From Chloroflexota bacterium (lineage in GTDB: Bacteria > Chloroflexota > Anaerolineae > J036 > Brachytrichaceae), in contig JAMCQN010000024.1 of the NCBI GenBank assembly GCA_023382055.1, forward strand, positions 1 to 41,486: a stretch of 41,486 nt of DNA, read 5' to 3'. A program made the position numbers and the translations under genes. Positions 7,341-14,419 of the stretch are shown here, piece by piece (the stretch's first letter is position 1; each line of letters opens with the position of its first letter). The notes under the pieces are model-generated. The model was not told where the DNA came from, did not search any database, and worked only from the letters and a program-made list of their open reading frames with translations.

Positions 7341-7467
7341 TGCACTTGATGCATGTAATGCCGGATTGCTGCATCATATGCACTTAATATGACTTTATAA
7401 TAATGTCATGAGGTATTAAGTGACATTTGTCAGTTGCCAACCTGCGCCACATGTGATATTTTTCACA
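7341..7467 (+). promoter_or_regulatory. Densely palindromic control region ahead of the HTH-PocR gene
   Basis: Several inverted repeats lie here: TGCA-N5-TGCA at 7341-7353; TGCAT-CAT-ATGCA at 7370-7382; ATGAC-N11-GTCAT at 7389-7409 surrounding a TATAAT -10 box (7396-7401); TGACA-TT-TGTCA at 7421-7432; and TGTGA-N6-TCACA at 7452-7467, a perfect match to the CRP/FNR-superfamily consensus form. The TATAAT has no matching -35 hexamer; the 7370-7382 palindrome sits in that place, as expected for an activator-dependent promoter. Which proteins bind is unknown. Confidence 0.55.
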
Positions 7468-7470
7468 AAG

Positions 7471-8268
7471 ATGGCTGACTTACTGACAACCAACCAGGTT
7501 CAGAATCTTCTGCAGGTGGATCGCACCACGATCTACCGCATGGTTGAAAACGGCCGGTTACCCGCAATCCGTGTTGGCAAGCAGTGGCGATTCTCACGCG
7601 CCGATATCGAGCGCTGGCTGCAAATGCAGTCCGTCAGCCCCTCAAGCCCGGCGGAGATCACGGCTCAGTACAGCCCGGCACAGACAACGCCGGCGCGTCA
7701 ACCGAATACCGGGCGCGATTTGCGCGATTTGCTCCCGCGGCCGTGCGTACAACTCATCCAGGATGCCTTCGCCGATATCCTCGGCGTCATGATGGTGACC
7801 ACCGACATGCAGGGCAACCCCGCCACACAGGTCAGCAACCCATGCGGTTTCTATGCGGCGCTCATGCAAAGTCCGGACTCATTGGCGCAATGTGTGCGCT
7901 CCTGGCAGGATCTGGCGGCCAGCACTGCCCTGTCGCCGCGTTTTGTACCCAGCGAGATAGTGCTGCTCTGTGCGCGCGGCCTGATCCGCGTGGAGAGCGA
8001 ACTCAAAGGGATGGTAGTAATCGGCGGAATCGCGCCGGAGATATGGCCGCCCAGCGAGGCGGAACTGAAATTATTAGCGGACACATTCGGCGTTAGCGCG
8101 AGTTACGTACAAGCCAATGTAGATGCGGTATATCGCCTGGACAGGCCCGCACAGGATAAAGCGCTGCGTTCCGTTCAGCGGGTTGCAGATATCTTTTCGC
8201 ATATCGTCAGCGACCAAAACGCCTTGTGCGTGAGGTTGCAGGCAATTGCTTCATTGACATCATTATAG
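7471..8268 (+). CDS. Excisionase-type HTH regulator with a PocR ligand-binding domain
   Basis: A 265-residue protein. Residues 1-55 form a MerR/excisionase-like HTH (LLTTNQVQNLLQVDRTTIYR, then GRLPAIRVGKQWRFSRADIERWL). A Pro/Thr-rich linker leads to a PocR sensory domain from about residue 90, recognised from DLLPRPCVQLIQDAFADILG, VTTDMQGNPATQVSNPCGF, CARGLIRVESELKG and VVIGGIAPE. PocR domains are PAS-related small-molecule sensors. The start at 7471 is preferred to 7420 because the HTH begins there. It sits directly before the SQR-like gene (24 nt) and probably controls that cluster. The conserved Cys residues in the PocR part could bind a metal or sense sulfur species (speculative). Confidence 0.8.
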   Translation: MADLLTTNQVQNLLQVDRTTIYRMVENGRLPAIRVGKQWRFSRADIERWLQMQSVSPSSPAEITAQYSPAQTTPARQPNTGRDLRDLLPRPCVQLIQDAFADILGVMMVTTDMQGNPATQVSNPCGFYAALMQSPDSLAQCVRSWQDLAASTALSPRFVPSEIVLLCARGLIRVESELKGMVVIGGIAPEIWPPSEAELKLLADTFGVSASYVQANVDAVYRLDRPAQDKALRSVQRVADIFSHIVSDQNALCVRLQAIASLTSL

Positions 8269-8292
8269 AGCGCTAGATTCAAGGAGTCCTAC

Positions 8293-9525
8293 ATGAAGAA
8301 GCTGTTGATTTTGGGCGCCGGCACTGCCGGTACGATGGTAGCCAACCGGTTAAACCGGCTGCTGGACAGTGGCGAATGGAAGATCACAATCGTCGATCAA
8401 GATGAAACTCACTACTACCAGCCCGGTTTCCTCTTCCTCCCGTTCGGGGTCTACAACAAGAATGACGTAGTCAAGCCCAAGCGCTATTTTATGCCATTCG
8501 GCGTTGAACTGATTATGTCACCCATTGATGTCATCGAACCGGACCACAACCGGGTCAAGCTGTCCGATGGCCGCGTATTAGACTATGATTTCCTGGTCAT
8601 CGCCACCGGCGCCGACATCCATCCTGAACAAACCCCTGGCCTGGCCGAGCATGAGTGGGGACAGTCCATCCACACGTTTTACTCATATGAAGGTGCGCTG
8701 GCGCTTCACCAGAAATTCAAAACCTGGCAGGGCGGACGGTTGGTGGTCAACGTCATCGATAATCCCATCAAGTGCCCCGTTGCCCCGTTGGAGTTCCTCA
8801 TGCTGGCCGACTGGTATTTCCACGAACGCGGCATGCGAGATAAGGTCGAGTTGGTTTACGCCACCCCCCTGTCCGGCGCGTTCACCAAACCGATAGCCTC
8901 CAAGCTGCTCGGCGACATTCTAGGACAGAAGGGCGTCAAGGTTATCCCGGATTTTATGGCGGAGCATGTGGACCCCGATGCCAAAAAGATCGTGTCGTTC
9001 GACGAGCAGGAAGTTCCGTATGACTTACTGGTCAGTATCCCGCTTAACATGGGCGCCGCCGTCGTTGCCAAATCAGGGTTAGGCGACGAACTGAATTTCA
9101 TACCGGTCAACAAGCACACCTTCCTGTCCGATAAGTTCTCGAATATATTCGTTCTGGGTGACGCAGCCGGCATCCCCACCTCCAAGGCTGGCTCTGTAGC
9201 TCACTTCGCGGTAGACACCTTTGGCGAGAACTTCGTTCGCTACAGTGAGGGGCTGGAGTTGTTGCCGATTTTTGACGGCCATGCCAACTGCTTCATTGAG
9301 TCCGGATATGGCAAGGGCGTGTTGATCGATTTCAACTACGACACCGAGCCGTTGCCAGGCCGCTATCCCCTGCCGGGCGTTGGCCCGTTCACCCTTCTGC
9401 AGGAATCCGAAGCCAACCACTGGGGCAAGTTGATGTTCCGCTGGATGTACTGGAATATTCTTCTCAAAGGACAGGAATTGCCATTGCCCTCACTGATGAG
9501 CATGGCGGGCAAGTGGGCAAAGTAG
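8293..9525 (+). CDS. Sulfide:quinone oxidoreductase-like flavoprotein
   Basis: A 410-residue FAD/NAD(P)-fold disulfide oxidoreductase. FAD motif LLILGAGTAGTMVANRL opens the protein, FLVIATGA lies near 100-107 and IFVLGDAAGIPTSKAGS near 285-301. The Cys161 in NPIKCPVAPLEF matches a catalytic SQR cysteine, and Cys333 in HANCFIESG may be its partner. The third cysteine that many SQRs carry near residue 128 is replaced (SIHTFYSY). The C-terminal amphipathic MFRWMYWNILLKG would attach it to the membrane, as in SQR. SQR-type enzymes oxidise sulfide to polysulfide and reduce quinone; related family members accept other donors. The RBS AAGGAG is good. The DUF1641, TusE-like and DsrE genes follow at once. 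Confidence 0.8.
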   Translation: MKKLLILGAGTAGTMVANRLNRLLDSGEWKITIVDQDETHYYQPGFLFLPFGVYNKNDVVKPKRYFMPFGVELIMSPIDVIEPDHNRVKLSDGRVLDYDFLVIATGADIHPEQTPGLAEHEWGQSIHTFYSYEGALALHQKFKTWQGGRLVVNVIDNPIKCPVAPLEFLMLADWYFHERGMRDKVELVYATPLSGAFTKPIASKLLGDILGQKGVKVIPDFMAEHVDPDAKKIVSFDEQEVPYDLLVSIPLNMGAAVVAKSGLGDELNFIPVNKHTFLSDKFSNIFVLGDAAGIPTSKAGSVAHFAVDTFGENFVRYSEGLELLPIFDGHANCFIESGYGKGVLIDFNYDTEPLPGRYPLPGVGPFTLLQESEANHWGKLMFRWMYWNILLKGQELPLPSLMSMAGKWAK

Positions 9526-9533
9526 GTGGATCC

Positions 9534-10223
9534 ATGGACCAGGCAATAGGGGAACTAAACCAGAAGATTGATTTTCTGACGCAACAAGTTGCATTCCTTG
9601 CCGAACAGGCCAGGATCAACGAACGGGCCAGAGAGGAACGCGCCGAACTGTTGCGCGACTTGATGCCGATCGCCAACGACGCGATGCGGCTGGCTACTGA
9701 GCAGTTGCAGGAAGTTCAGGACTACGTGGATTTGCGCGATTTACTCCGGCTCTCGAAGAAACTCGCCCGCGCAGCGCCGTTTATCGAACAAGTGCTCGAT
9801 CAGCTTGATGGCGTAAAAGATTTGCTGGCAATCGCGGTCCCACTCACTAAAGAAGCCTTCAACAAGGCGGAAAGCGTGTTGGACGACGCGGACCACAAGG
9901 GCTACTTTGCCTTCGTGCGCGGCGGCATGCAGATCATGGACAACATCGTCACGTCGTTCGGCGAGGATGATATTAAACAGTTGGGTGAAAACGTTGTGCT
10001 CATCCTGCGCACCATCAAGGAAATGACGCAGCCGGAGATCATGACGTTCCTGCACAATACCGTCACCGATGCCGGCAAGGGTGCTGAAGCGCCCGTCGAC
10101 ATCTCATACCGGGCGCTGCTCAGCCAGATGCGCGACCCGAACGTTCGCCGCGGCCTGGGGCTGACCATGCGCATGTTGCGCACCGTCGGCGCGCAGGCCG
10201 AGGCGACGCCTGAAAAGAAATAA
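9534..10223 (+). CDS. DUF1641 family protein
   Basis: A 229-residue, mostly helical soluble protein. A coiled-coil N-terminus (QKIDFLTQQVAFLAEQ, residues 8-40) is followed by the DUF1641 region containing KLARAAPFIEQVLDQLDGV, and GENVVLILRTIKEMTQPEIM near residue 145-170. The biochemical role of DUF1641 is unknown; in many genomes it is adjacent to flavin oxidoreductases or formate dehydrogenases. The ATG at 9534 follows AGGTGGA and comes 8 nt after the SQR-like stop codon; a GTG at 9513 would overlap the previous gene. The tight linkage suggests that it assists the SQR-like protein at the membrane (inference). Confidence 0.8.
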   Translation: MDQAIGELNQKIDFLTQQVAFLAEQARINERAREERAELLRDLMPIANDAMRLATEQLQEVQDYVDLRDLLRLSKKLARAAPFIEQVLDQLDGVKDLLAIAVPLTKEAFNKAESVLDDADHKGYFAFVRGGMQIMDNIVTSFGEDDIKQLGENVVLILRTIKEMTQPEIMTFLHNTVTDAGKGAEAPVDISYRALLSQMRDPNVRRGLGLTMRMLRTVGAQAEATPEKK

Positions 10224-10248
10224 AACTACTCAGTGGATAGGAGTAAAA

Positions 10249-10566
10249 ATGACCACAAAAACAATCGCAGGCAAGACCGTACAAGTCAACGAAGAGGGAT
10301 TCATGACCGCTCCGGCGGAGTGGACAAAGGATATCGCCGTCGAAATCGCGAAGGAAGAGGGGATCGCGGAACTGACCCCCGCGCACTGGAAGGTGATTGA
10401 GTTCTGCCGGCAGGATGCCGCCGCGAGTGGTAAAACTCCCACGTTGCGGCGCATCACCGCCGGCGCCGGTGTAACAACGAAGGAGCTGTTCGCACTGTTC
10501 CCCAAGGGGCCGGCCAAGAAAGTGGCGCGGATTTCCGGCCTGGGCAAACCCGAGGGCTGCGTCTAG
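10249..10566 (+). CDS. TusE/DsrC-family sulfur carrier with the penultimate cysteine only
   Basis: A 105-residue DsrC/TusE/DsvC protein. Recognisable blocks are GFMTAPAEWTKDIAVEIAK, LTPAHWKVIEFCR and the C-terminal arm ISGLGKPEGCV. The arm's penultimate Cys104 is the residue that carries a persulfide. Dissimilatory DsrC proteins have a second arm cysteine eleven residues earlier; that position is Ala93 here (KKVARIS). This makes it a TusE-like sulfur relay rather than a DsrC making an internal trisulfide with sulfite reductase. A good RBS (ATAGGAG) precedes it. It lies between the DUF1641 and DsrE genes, which favours sulfur transfer from DsrE to Cys104. Confidence 0.88.
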   Translation: MTTKTIAGKTVQVNEEGFMTAPAEWTKDIAVEIAKEEGIAELTPAHWKVIEFCRQDAAASGKTPTLRRITAGAGVTTKELFALFPKGPAKKVARISGLGKPEGCV

Positions 10567-10636
10567 TTCATCCAACCGCTGAGGGCGCAAAGAACGCAAA
10601 GTCCTAACGCCTACATCATACACAGGAGATATCGCA

Positions 10637-11140
10637 ATGGCAGAAGAAAATCGCAAAGTCGCTTTTATTTGCTCGAAGGGCGACCTCGACATGGCTTACC
10701 CCGCCCTGGTGATGGGCTGGGCGGCTCTGGGCAATGGCATCGACGTCACCATCTTTTTCACGTTCTGGGGCATGGACATGATCCGCAAGACGCGCCAGGA
10801 TCACCTGGAGCTCGCGCCGGTGGCTAACACCAGCATGAAGCTGAGCATGATGGGCATCAAGGCTGATAATGCAGGCATCCCCAATATCATGGGCATGCTG
10901 CCCGGTATGACGGCGTTCGCAACCAAGCTCATGAAGGACAAGATGGCCAAGCTGCAGGTTCCGCCGATAGGTGAATATCTGCAGATGCTTGTGGACGGCG
11001 GCGCCAAACTGTACGCCTGCAAGATGTCGGTCGATATGTTTGACCTCAAGAAAGAAGACTTCGTGGACGGCGTCATCGACATCGTCACGGCCTCGGACTT
11101 CATGGACATGGTCGAAGGCGCTCAGGTCATCTTCATTTAA
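10637..11140 (+). CDS. DsrE/DsrF-like family protein (DsrE2 type)
   Basis: A 167-residue protein of the DsrE/F/H-like superfamily. It has ICSKGDLDMAYPALVMGWAALG at the N-terminus, FFTFWGMDMIRK, a Met-rich loop from about residue 67 to 104, and the conserved Cys128 in LYACKMSVDMFDL. DsrE2-type proteins bind sulfane sulfur on that cysteine and trade it with TusA, rhodanese or DsrC/TusE partners. Cys12 is a possible second thiol. The ORF has an excellent RBS (CAGGAG) and follows the TusE-like gene by 70 bp. It closes the sulfur cluster; a 37-bp perfect hairpin lies just downstream. Confidence 0.85.
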   Translation: MAEENRKVAFICSKGDLDMAYPALVMGWAALGNGIDVTIFFTFWGMDMIRKTRQDHLELAPVANTSMKLSMMGIKADNAGIPNIMGMLPGMTAFATKLMKDKMAKLQVPPIGEYLQMLVDGGAKLYACKMSVDMFDLKKEDFVDGVIDIVTASDFMDMVEGAQVIFI

Positions 11141-11152
11141 GCGCGTATTCCA

Positions 11153-11189
11153 GAAGATGTCTGACTTCTGCGAGAAGTCAGACATCTTC
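11153..11189. repeat. Long perfect palindrome (17-bp arms, 3-nt loop)
   Basis: The arm GAAGATGTCTGACTTCT (11153-11169) is followed by GCG and its exact complement to 11189. It lies between the convergent dsrE-like and lgt genes. There is no T-run on either side, so it is not a typical intrinsic terminator; it may act as an mRNA 3' stabiliser or be a copy of a dispersed palindromic element. An 11-mer from one arm (GTCAGACATCT) reappears next to the repeat near 41265. Confidence 0.8.
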
Positions 11190-11241
11190 GTGACCATCGC
11201 TGTTCGGGCTGCGAAGCCTGTATGTCAATGCGGAATATGCT

Positions 11242-12108
11242 CTAAGCAGCCTGCAACGGTCGCAGCCGTCCGATGCGCGGATAAACCAGGTGGTTGAAAA
11301 CCAGCACTGCGGAACCAGCGGCAATAGCGCCGAGGGAGACCCACACCGCGGTCGGCAGCGCGCCAATCGTCCAGGCGTCCGGCCGGAACAACAGCTCCGT
11401 CCAGCCGCGCCCGATACCGTACCAGATGAAGTACAGCCCGGAGAGATCGCCGTCGCGCAACGTGCGCTCGAAATGCCGCCCCGCCCACATCAGCAGGATG
11501 AAACCGATGAAATTCCAGGCGGACTCATAGAAGAATGTGGGGTGAAAACGCGTGTCCAGCGGGTACTTCTGCAGGTTGGTGAAATCGATCTTGCCGGTAT
11601 CGGCGCGATGCGCCGCATCGATCGTGATGCCCCACCAGGATGATCCGGTCGGCCCGCCATACAACTCCTGGTTGGCATAGTTGCCCCAGCGCCCAATAGC
11701 CTGCGCCAGTGCGACACCGGGCACGGCGAAGTCAAACCACTGGAACAGCCGCAGCTTGTTGCGCCAGGCGATGTAGGCAATGCCGATAATCCCGCCGACG
11801 AGCCCGCCGAATATGCCCAGCCCACCCTGCCAGATGGCAAAGATTTGCAGCAGGTTCTGCCGGTAATAGGGCCAACCGCTGCCGCTGCCGTCGTTCGGCG
11901 TGGAGAAAACATGGTAAAGCCGCGCGCCGACCAGGCCCAGCCCGATCACCAGCAAAACGCCATCCCATACGATACTCGGGTTCTGGCCGTGGCGCTTCGC
12001 CTCCAGCGCGGTCAGGTAGGTGGCGATAACCATCCCCAGCGTGAGGATGATGCCGTACCAATGAATCTTCAGAAAACCTAGATCAATCGCAATAGCGGGT
12101 CCACTCAT
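11242..12108 (-). CDS. lgt: Prolipoprotein diacylglyceryl transferase
   Basis: A 288-residue membrane enzyme that moves diacylglycerol from phosphatidylglycerol onto the lipobox cysteine of lipoproteins, such as ModA and the sugar-binding protein in this window. Helices include YGIILTLGMVIATYL and GLGLVGARLYHVF. The signature IGRWGNYANQELYG lies near residue 139-152, with PTFFYES later and a final GYLYFIWYG-like segment (LYFIWYGIGRGW). Length is normal. It begins at ATG 12108 (MSGPAIAIDLGFLKIHWYG). It is convergent with the dsrE-like gene and divergent from the ECF sigma factor gene. Confidence 0.93.
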   Translation of the reverse strand: MSGPAIAIDLGFLKIHWYGIILTLGMVIATYLTALEAKRHGQNPSIVWDGVLLVIGLGLVGARLYHVFSTPNDGSGSGWPYYRQNLLQIFAIWQGGLGIFGGLVGGIIGIAYIAWRNKLRLFQWFDFAVPGVALAQAIGRWGNYANQELYGGPTGSSWWGITIDAAHRADTGKIDFTNLQKYPLDTRFHPTFFYESAWNFIGFILLMWAGRHFERTLRDGDLSGLYFIWYGIGRGWTELLFRPDAWTIGALPTAVWVSLGAIAAGSAVLVFNHLVYPRIGRLRPLQAA

Positions 12109-12304
12109 AGGCGGTGATTATAAACCAGCGGTAACGGCCTTTCCGTTCCTGACCCCGGAATACAGCCGGACGCACCGCAACCTCTCCATAAAGACTCGCC
12201 AGGCTGAAGGGTGCGATCTCGATCGCTATGATGGAATAATAAAAAGGGACGAGGGCAGCCGTATCTTGCGCTACAGAACTGCGTCTTATCTGTAAGAAGC
12301 ACAC

Positions 12305-12925
12305 ATGGCGACTGTAACCTGGAACCCGGCATCGCTAAGGCAGGCTGACCTGACAAAAGAAAAACCTGTTGTGAACGAGGATATCCAACTGCTCGACCAG
12401 GCGCGTACACTGGACCCAGCCGCGCTGGGCAGGATCTATGACGCCTATTTCGTGCGCCTGTACCGCTACGTCTATCACTACGTGGATAGCGCGGAAACCG
12501 CGCAGGATGTCGCGTCAGAAACTTTGCGGCGCCTGTTGGAGACGCTGCATGCCGGACATGCGCCGGATCGGCTGTCCGCCTGGCTGTATCGCGTCGCGCA
12601 CAACCTGGCCATTGACAGCATTCGCCGCAATCCGCCGGGTATGGTTATCCCTCTGGACGACCACGGCCATGCCGATGACGCCACCACGGAGTCAATGACC
12701 GAGGCGCAGATGGAGCGGGAACGTGTGCGCAAGGCGCTGTCTCGGCTGACGCCGGAGCAGCAAAACGTCGTGATATTGAAATTTCTGGAAGGTCATAGCA
12801 ACGTAGAGATCGGTCTGCTGATCAACCGACCCGAAGGGGCGGTCAAGTCGTTGCAGCACCGCGCCCTGGCAACCTTACGCCGCATTTTGGGAGATCTTGA
12901 GGGCGCCGCGAGGCAACAAGGATGA
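12305..12925 (+). CDS. ECF-type RNA polymerase sigma factor
   Basis: A 206-residue sigma-70 family protein lacking sigma regions 1 and 3. Region 2 covers about residues 38-110 (ALGRIYDAYFVRLYRYVYHYV, SETLRRLLETLH, LSAWLYRVAHNLAIDSIRR). Region 4 covers about 140-200 (ALSRLTPEQQNVVILKFLEG, NVEIGLLINRPEGAVKSLQHRAL). The first 25 residues are outside the family core, and an in-frame GTG at 12371 is an alternative start. The next gene downstream encodes a DUF5667 membrane protein, a common partner of this sigma group that may act as anti-sigma factor. Between them lies a conspicuous multi-hairpin spacer. Confidence 0.88.
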   Translation: MATVTWNPASLRQADLTKEKPVVNEDIQLLDQARTLDPAALGRIYDAYFVRLYRYVYHYVDSAETAQDVASETLRRLLETLHAGHAPDRLSAWLYRVAHNLAIDSIRRNPPGMVIPLDDHGHADDATTESMTEAQMERERVRKALSRLTPEQQNVVILKFLEGHSNVEIGLLINRPEGAVKSLQHRALATLRRILGDLEGAARQQG

Positions 12926-12930
12926 TGTTG

Positions 12931-13049
12931 AACGCGCCTTGGCGCGTTTGGCGTGTCAGCCGTGAATTCATTCACGGGCGATTCGCGAGCATCCACCGAA
13001 TGAATTCGGCGTCTGACACACGCTGCGCGGAAACCGGCCAAGGCCGGTT
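12931..13049 (+). repeat. Four-hairpin structured spacer between sigma factor and DUF5667 genes
   Basis: Perfect stems follow one another: AACGCGCC-TT-GGCGCGTT (12931-12948); CCGTGAA-TTCA-TTCACGG (12960-12977); CCGAAT-GA-ATTCGG (12996-13009); and AACCGGCCAAGGCCGGTT (13032-13049). In addition GTGTCAG at 12953-12959 pairs with CTGACAC at 13013-13019, enclosing the second and third hairpins as a multi-branched junction. The first and last hairpins share the form AAC-N2-GCC-W2-GGC-N2-GTT. It could be a structured leader controlling expression of the second gene, a cluster of REP-like elements, or a small RNA. No T-run follows. Confidence 0.7.
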
Positions 13050-13077
13050 GTGAACGCGGCCCAGAAGGATAACTAAA

Positions 13078-14325
13078 ATGAGCGAGCAAGATATATTTGA
13101 ACAGGCTCTTGATGAGGCTCTGGAACACCCGAACGACGCGCAGAAGCGCGCCAATCTGTCGCCTGAACTGGCCGACCTGATGGAGACGCGCGCCAAACTG
13201 GATGTGCTCAACGCTGTCCCGGATTTGCCTGTGCAGGCGATCGCGTCAACCCGCAGGGAATTCCTGCAGGCCGCGCACTCACTCAAAGCGCAGTCCGGAG
13301 CGCCGACGTTATTACAGCGGCTCGGGGCGATTTTTACAGCACCCAACGGCAGCCGGAAGCGACTGCCGACGCTTTTATCGAGGGCAGCGCTGGCTTCCGG
13401 GCTGGTCGTGGTGTTAGTGGGCGCATCCGTGGGGTCTGCCATGGCCGCCGCGCCCACTTCACCGCTATACGGGTTGAAGACCGCGATCGAGGACACGCGC
13501 ATGAACCTGACGAATGACCCGGGGCAGCGCGCACAACTGGCGCTGTCGCTCGCGCTGGAGCGCACGCAAGAGATCGAGCAGATGGCGCATAACGGCCAGC
13601 CGGTGGATGCCAGTATCATACAGCGCCTGCAACAGCACCTGGACCTGGCGCTGGAGAACGCCACCCGGATGGGTCCGGCGGAAAAGGCGCAGTTCCTGAC
13701 GCAGTTATTCAACCAGATCGAGACACGGCTTCAGACCCTGCTTGCAGCGGAGAAAGACATACCGGGCTCGAATCAGGAAATGATACGCAACATGGCGCAG
13801 GGATGGCAGCAGGCGCGGGCGCAGATGGAACTGGGCAACAGCGACCTGACAACGATTCCACCGGTGACCCCGCGACCATTGCAGACTACGAAAACACCGG
13901 CGCCGCAGGCCAGCCTGACGCCCTTCCCCGGCGACACCGGCCTGAACCGTGCGGCTGAAGCAATATCCGCATCATTGCAGATGCGCCATGGGCTTCCCAC
14001 AGAACTGCCTGTAACAGCGACTATGCACATGCAGGAGCAACACGGGCAGCCTACCGAGTTACCGCCGCCCACGATGACACCCGCACAGGCGCAGCAGAGC
14101 CGGCCGACCGTGCAACCTACCCCAACCGCCGTCCAGCAACAGAGTACAGGCAGCAATGGCGCCGGAATCGAGCCGACTACAATACCAACTGCAGCGCCGA
14201 CCGCGGTACCGACGAGGGTTGAGCCTACCCAGCAACCAGCCAGTACACCCATGCCGACGGCGCATCCCGGGCCGGGTGCACAACCCACTTCGCCGGCTGG
14301 TCCAGGAACCGGCTATGGCAGATAA
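13078..14325 (+). CDS. DUF5667 protein, membrane-anchored with a Thr/Pro/Gln-rich tail
   Basis: A 415-residue protein. A cytoplasmic N-terminal part (residues 1-95) is followed by one membrane helix near 105-125 (ALASGLVVVLVGASVGSAMAA), then the DUF5667 domain (SPLYGLKTAIEDTRMNLT, AQLALSLALERTQEIEQMA; about 128-230), and a long extracellular tail from about 255 rich in Thr, Pro, Gln and Ala (PTPTAVQQQ, TAAPTAVPTRVEPTQQP). The layout, anti-sigma-like inside and low-complexity outside, and the position behind an ECF sigma gene suggest that it controls that sigma factor and senses envelope conditions (inference). RBS AAGGAT precedes the ATG. A strong hairpin follows the stop. Confidence 0.8.
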   Translation: MSEQDIFEQALDEALEHPNDAQKRANLSPELADLMETRAKLDVLNAVPDLPVQAIASTRREFLQAAHSLKAQSGAPTLLQRLGAIFTAPNGSRKRLPTLLSRAALASGLVVVLVGASVGSAMAAAPTSPLYGLKTAIEDTRMNLTNDPGQRAQLALSLALERTQEIEQMAHNGQPVDASIIQRLQQHLDLALENATRMGPAEKAQFLTQLFNQIETRLQTLLAAEKDIPGSNQEMIRNMAQGWQQARAQMELGNSDLTTIPPVTPRPLQTTKTPAPQASLTPFPGDTGLNRAAEAISASLQMRHGLPTELPVTATMHMQEQHGQPTELPPPTMTPAQAQQSRPTVQPTPTAVQQQSTGSNGAGIEPTTIPTAAPTAVPTRVEPTQQPASTPMPTAHPGPGAQPTSPAGPGTGYGR

Positions 14326-14353
14326 CGGATAAAAGCTCCTATCATCTCCTTAA

Positions 14354-14389
14354 TGCAGCACACCCGGCCTTTCGGCCGGGTGTGCTGCA
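14354..14389 (+). terminator. Strong hairpin after the DUF5667 gene
   Basis: A perfect 16-bp stem, TGCAGCACACCCGGCC with its complement, closes on a TTTC tetraloop. It lies between convergent genes (DUF5667 protein and the disulfide oxidoreductase), so it may stop transcription from both sides even though the T-run is missing. Confidence 0.75.
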
Positions 14390-14419
14390 ACAGGTGAACC
14401 GCAAGGCGGGACTTGACGG

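Noticed and set aside
10249-10566. Dissimilatory DsrC
   Set aside because: The second conserved arm cysteine is Ala93 and no dsrAB is nearby, so TusE-like sulfur carrier is the better name.
11153-11189. Intrinsic terminator
   Set aside because: Strong hairpin but no T-run on either side; listed as a repeat or palindrome instead.
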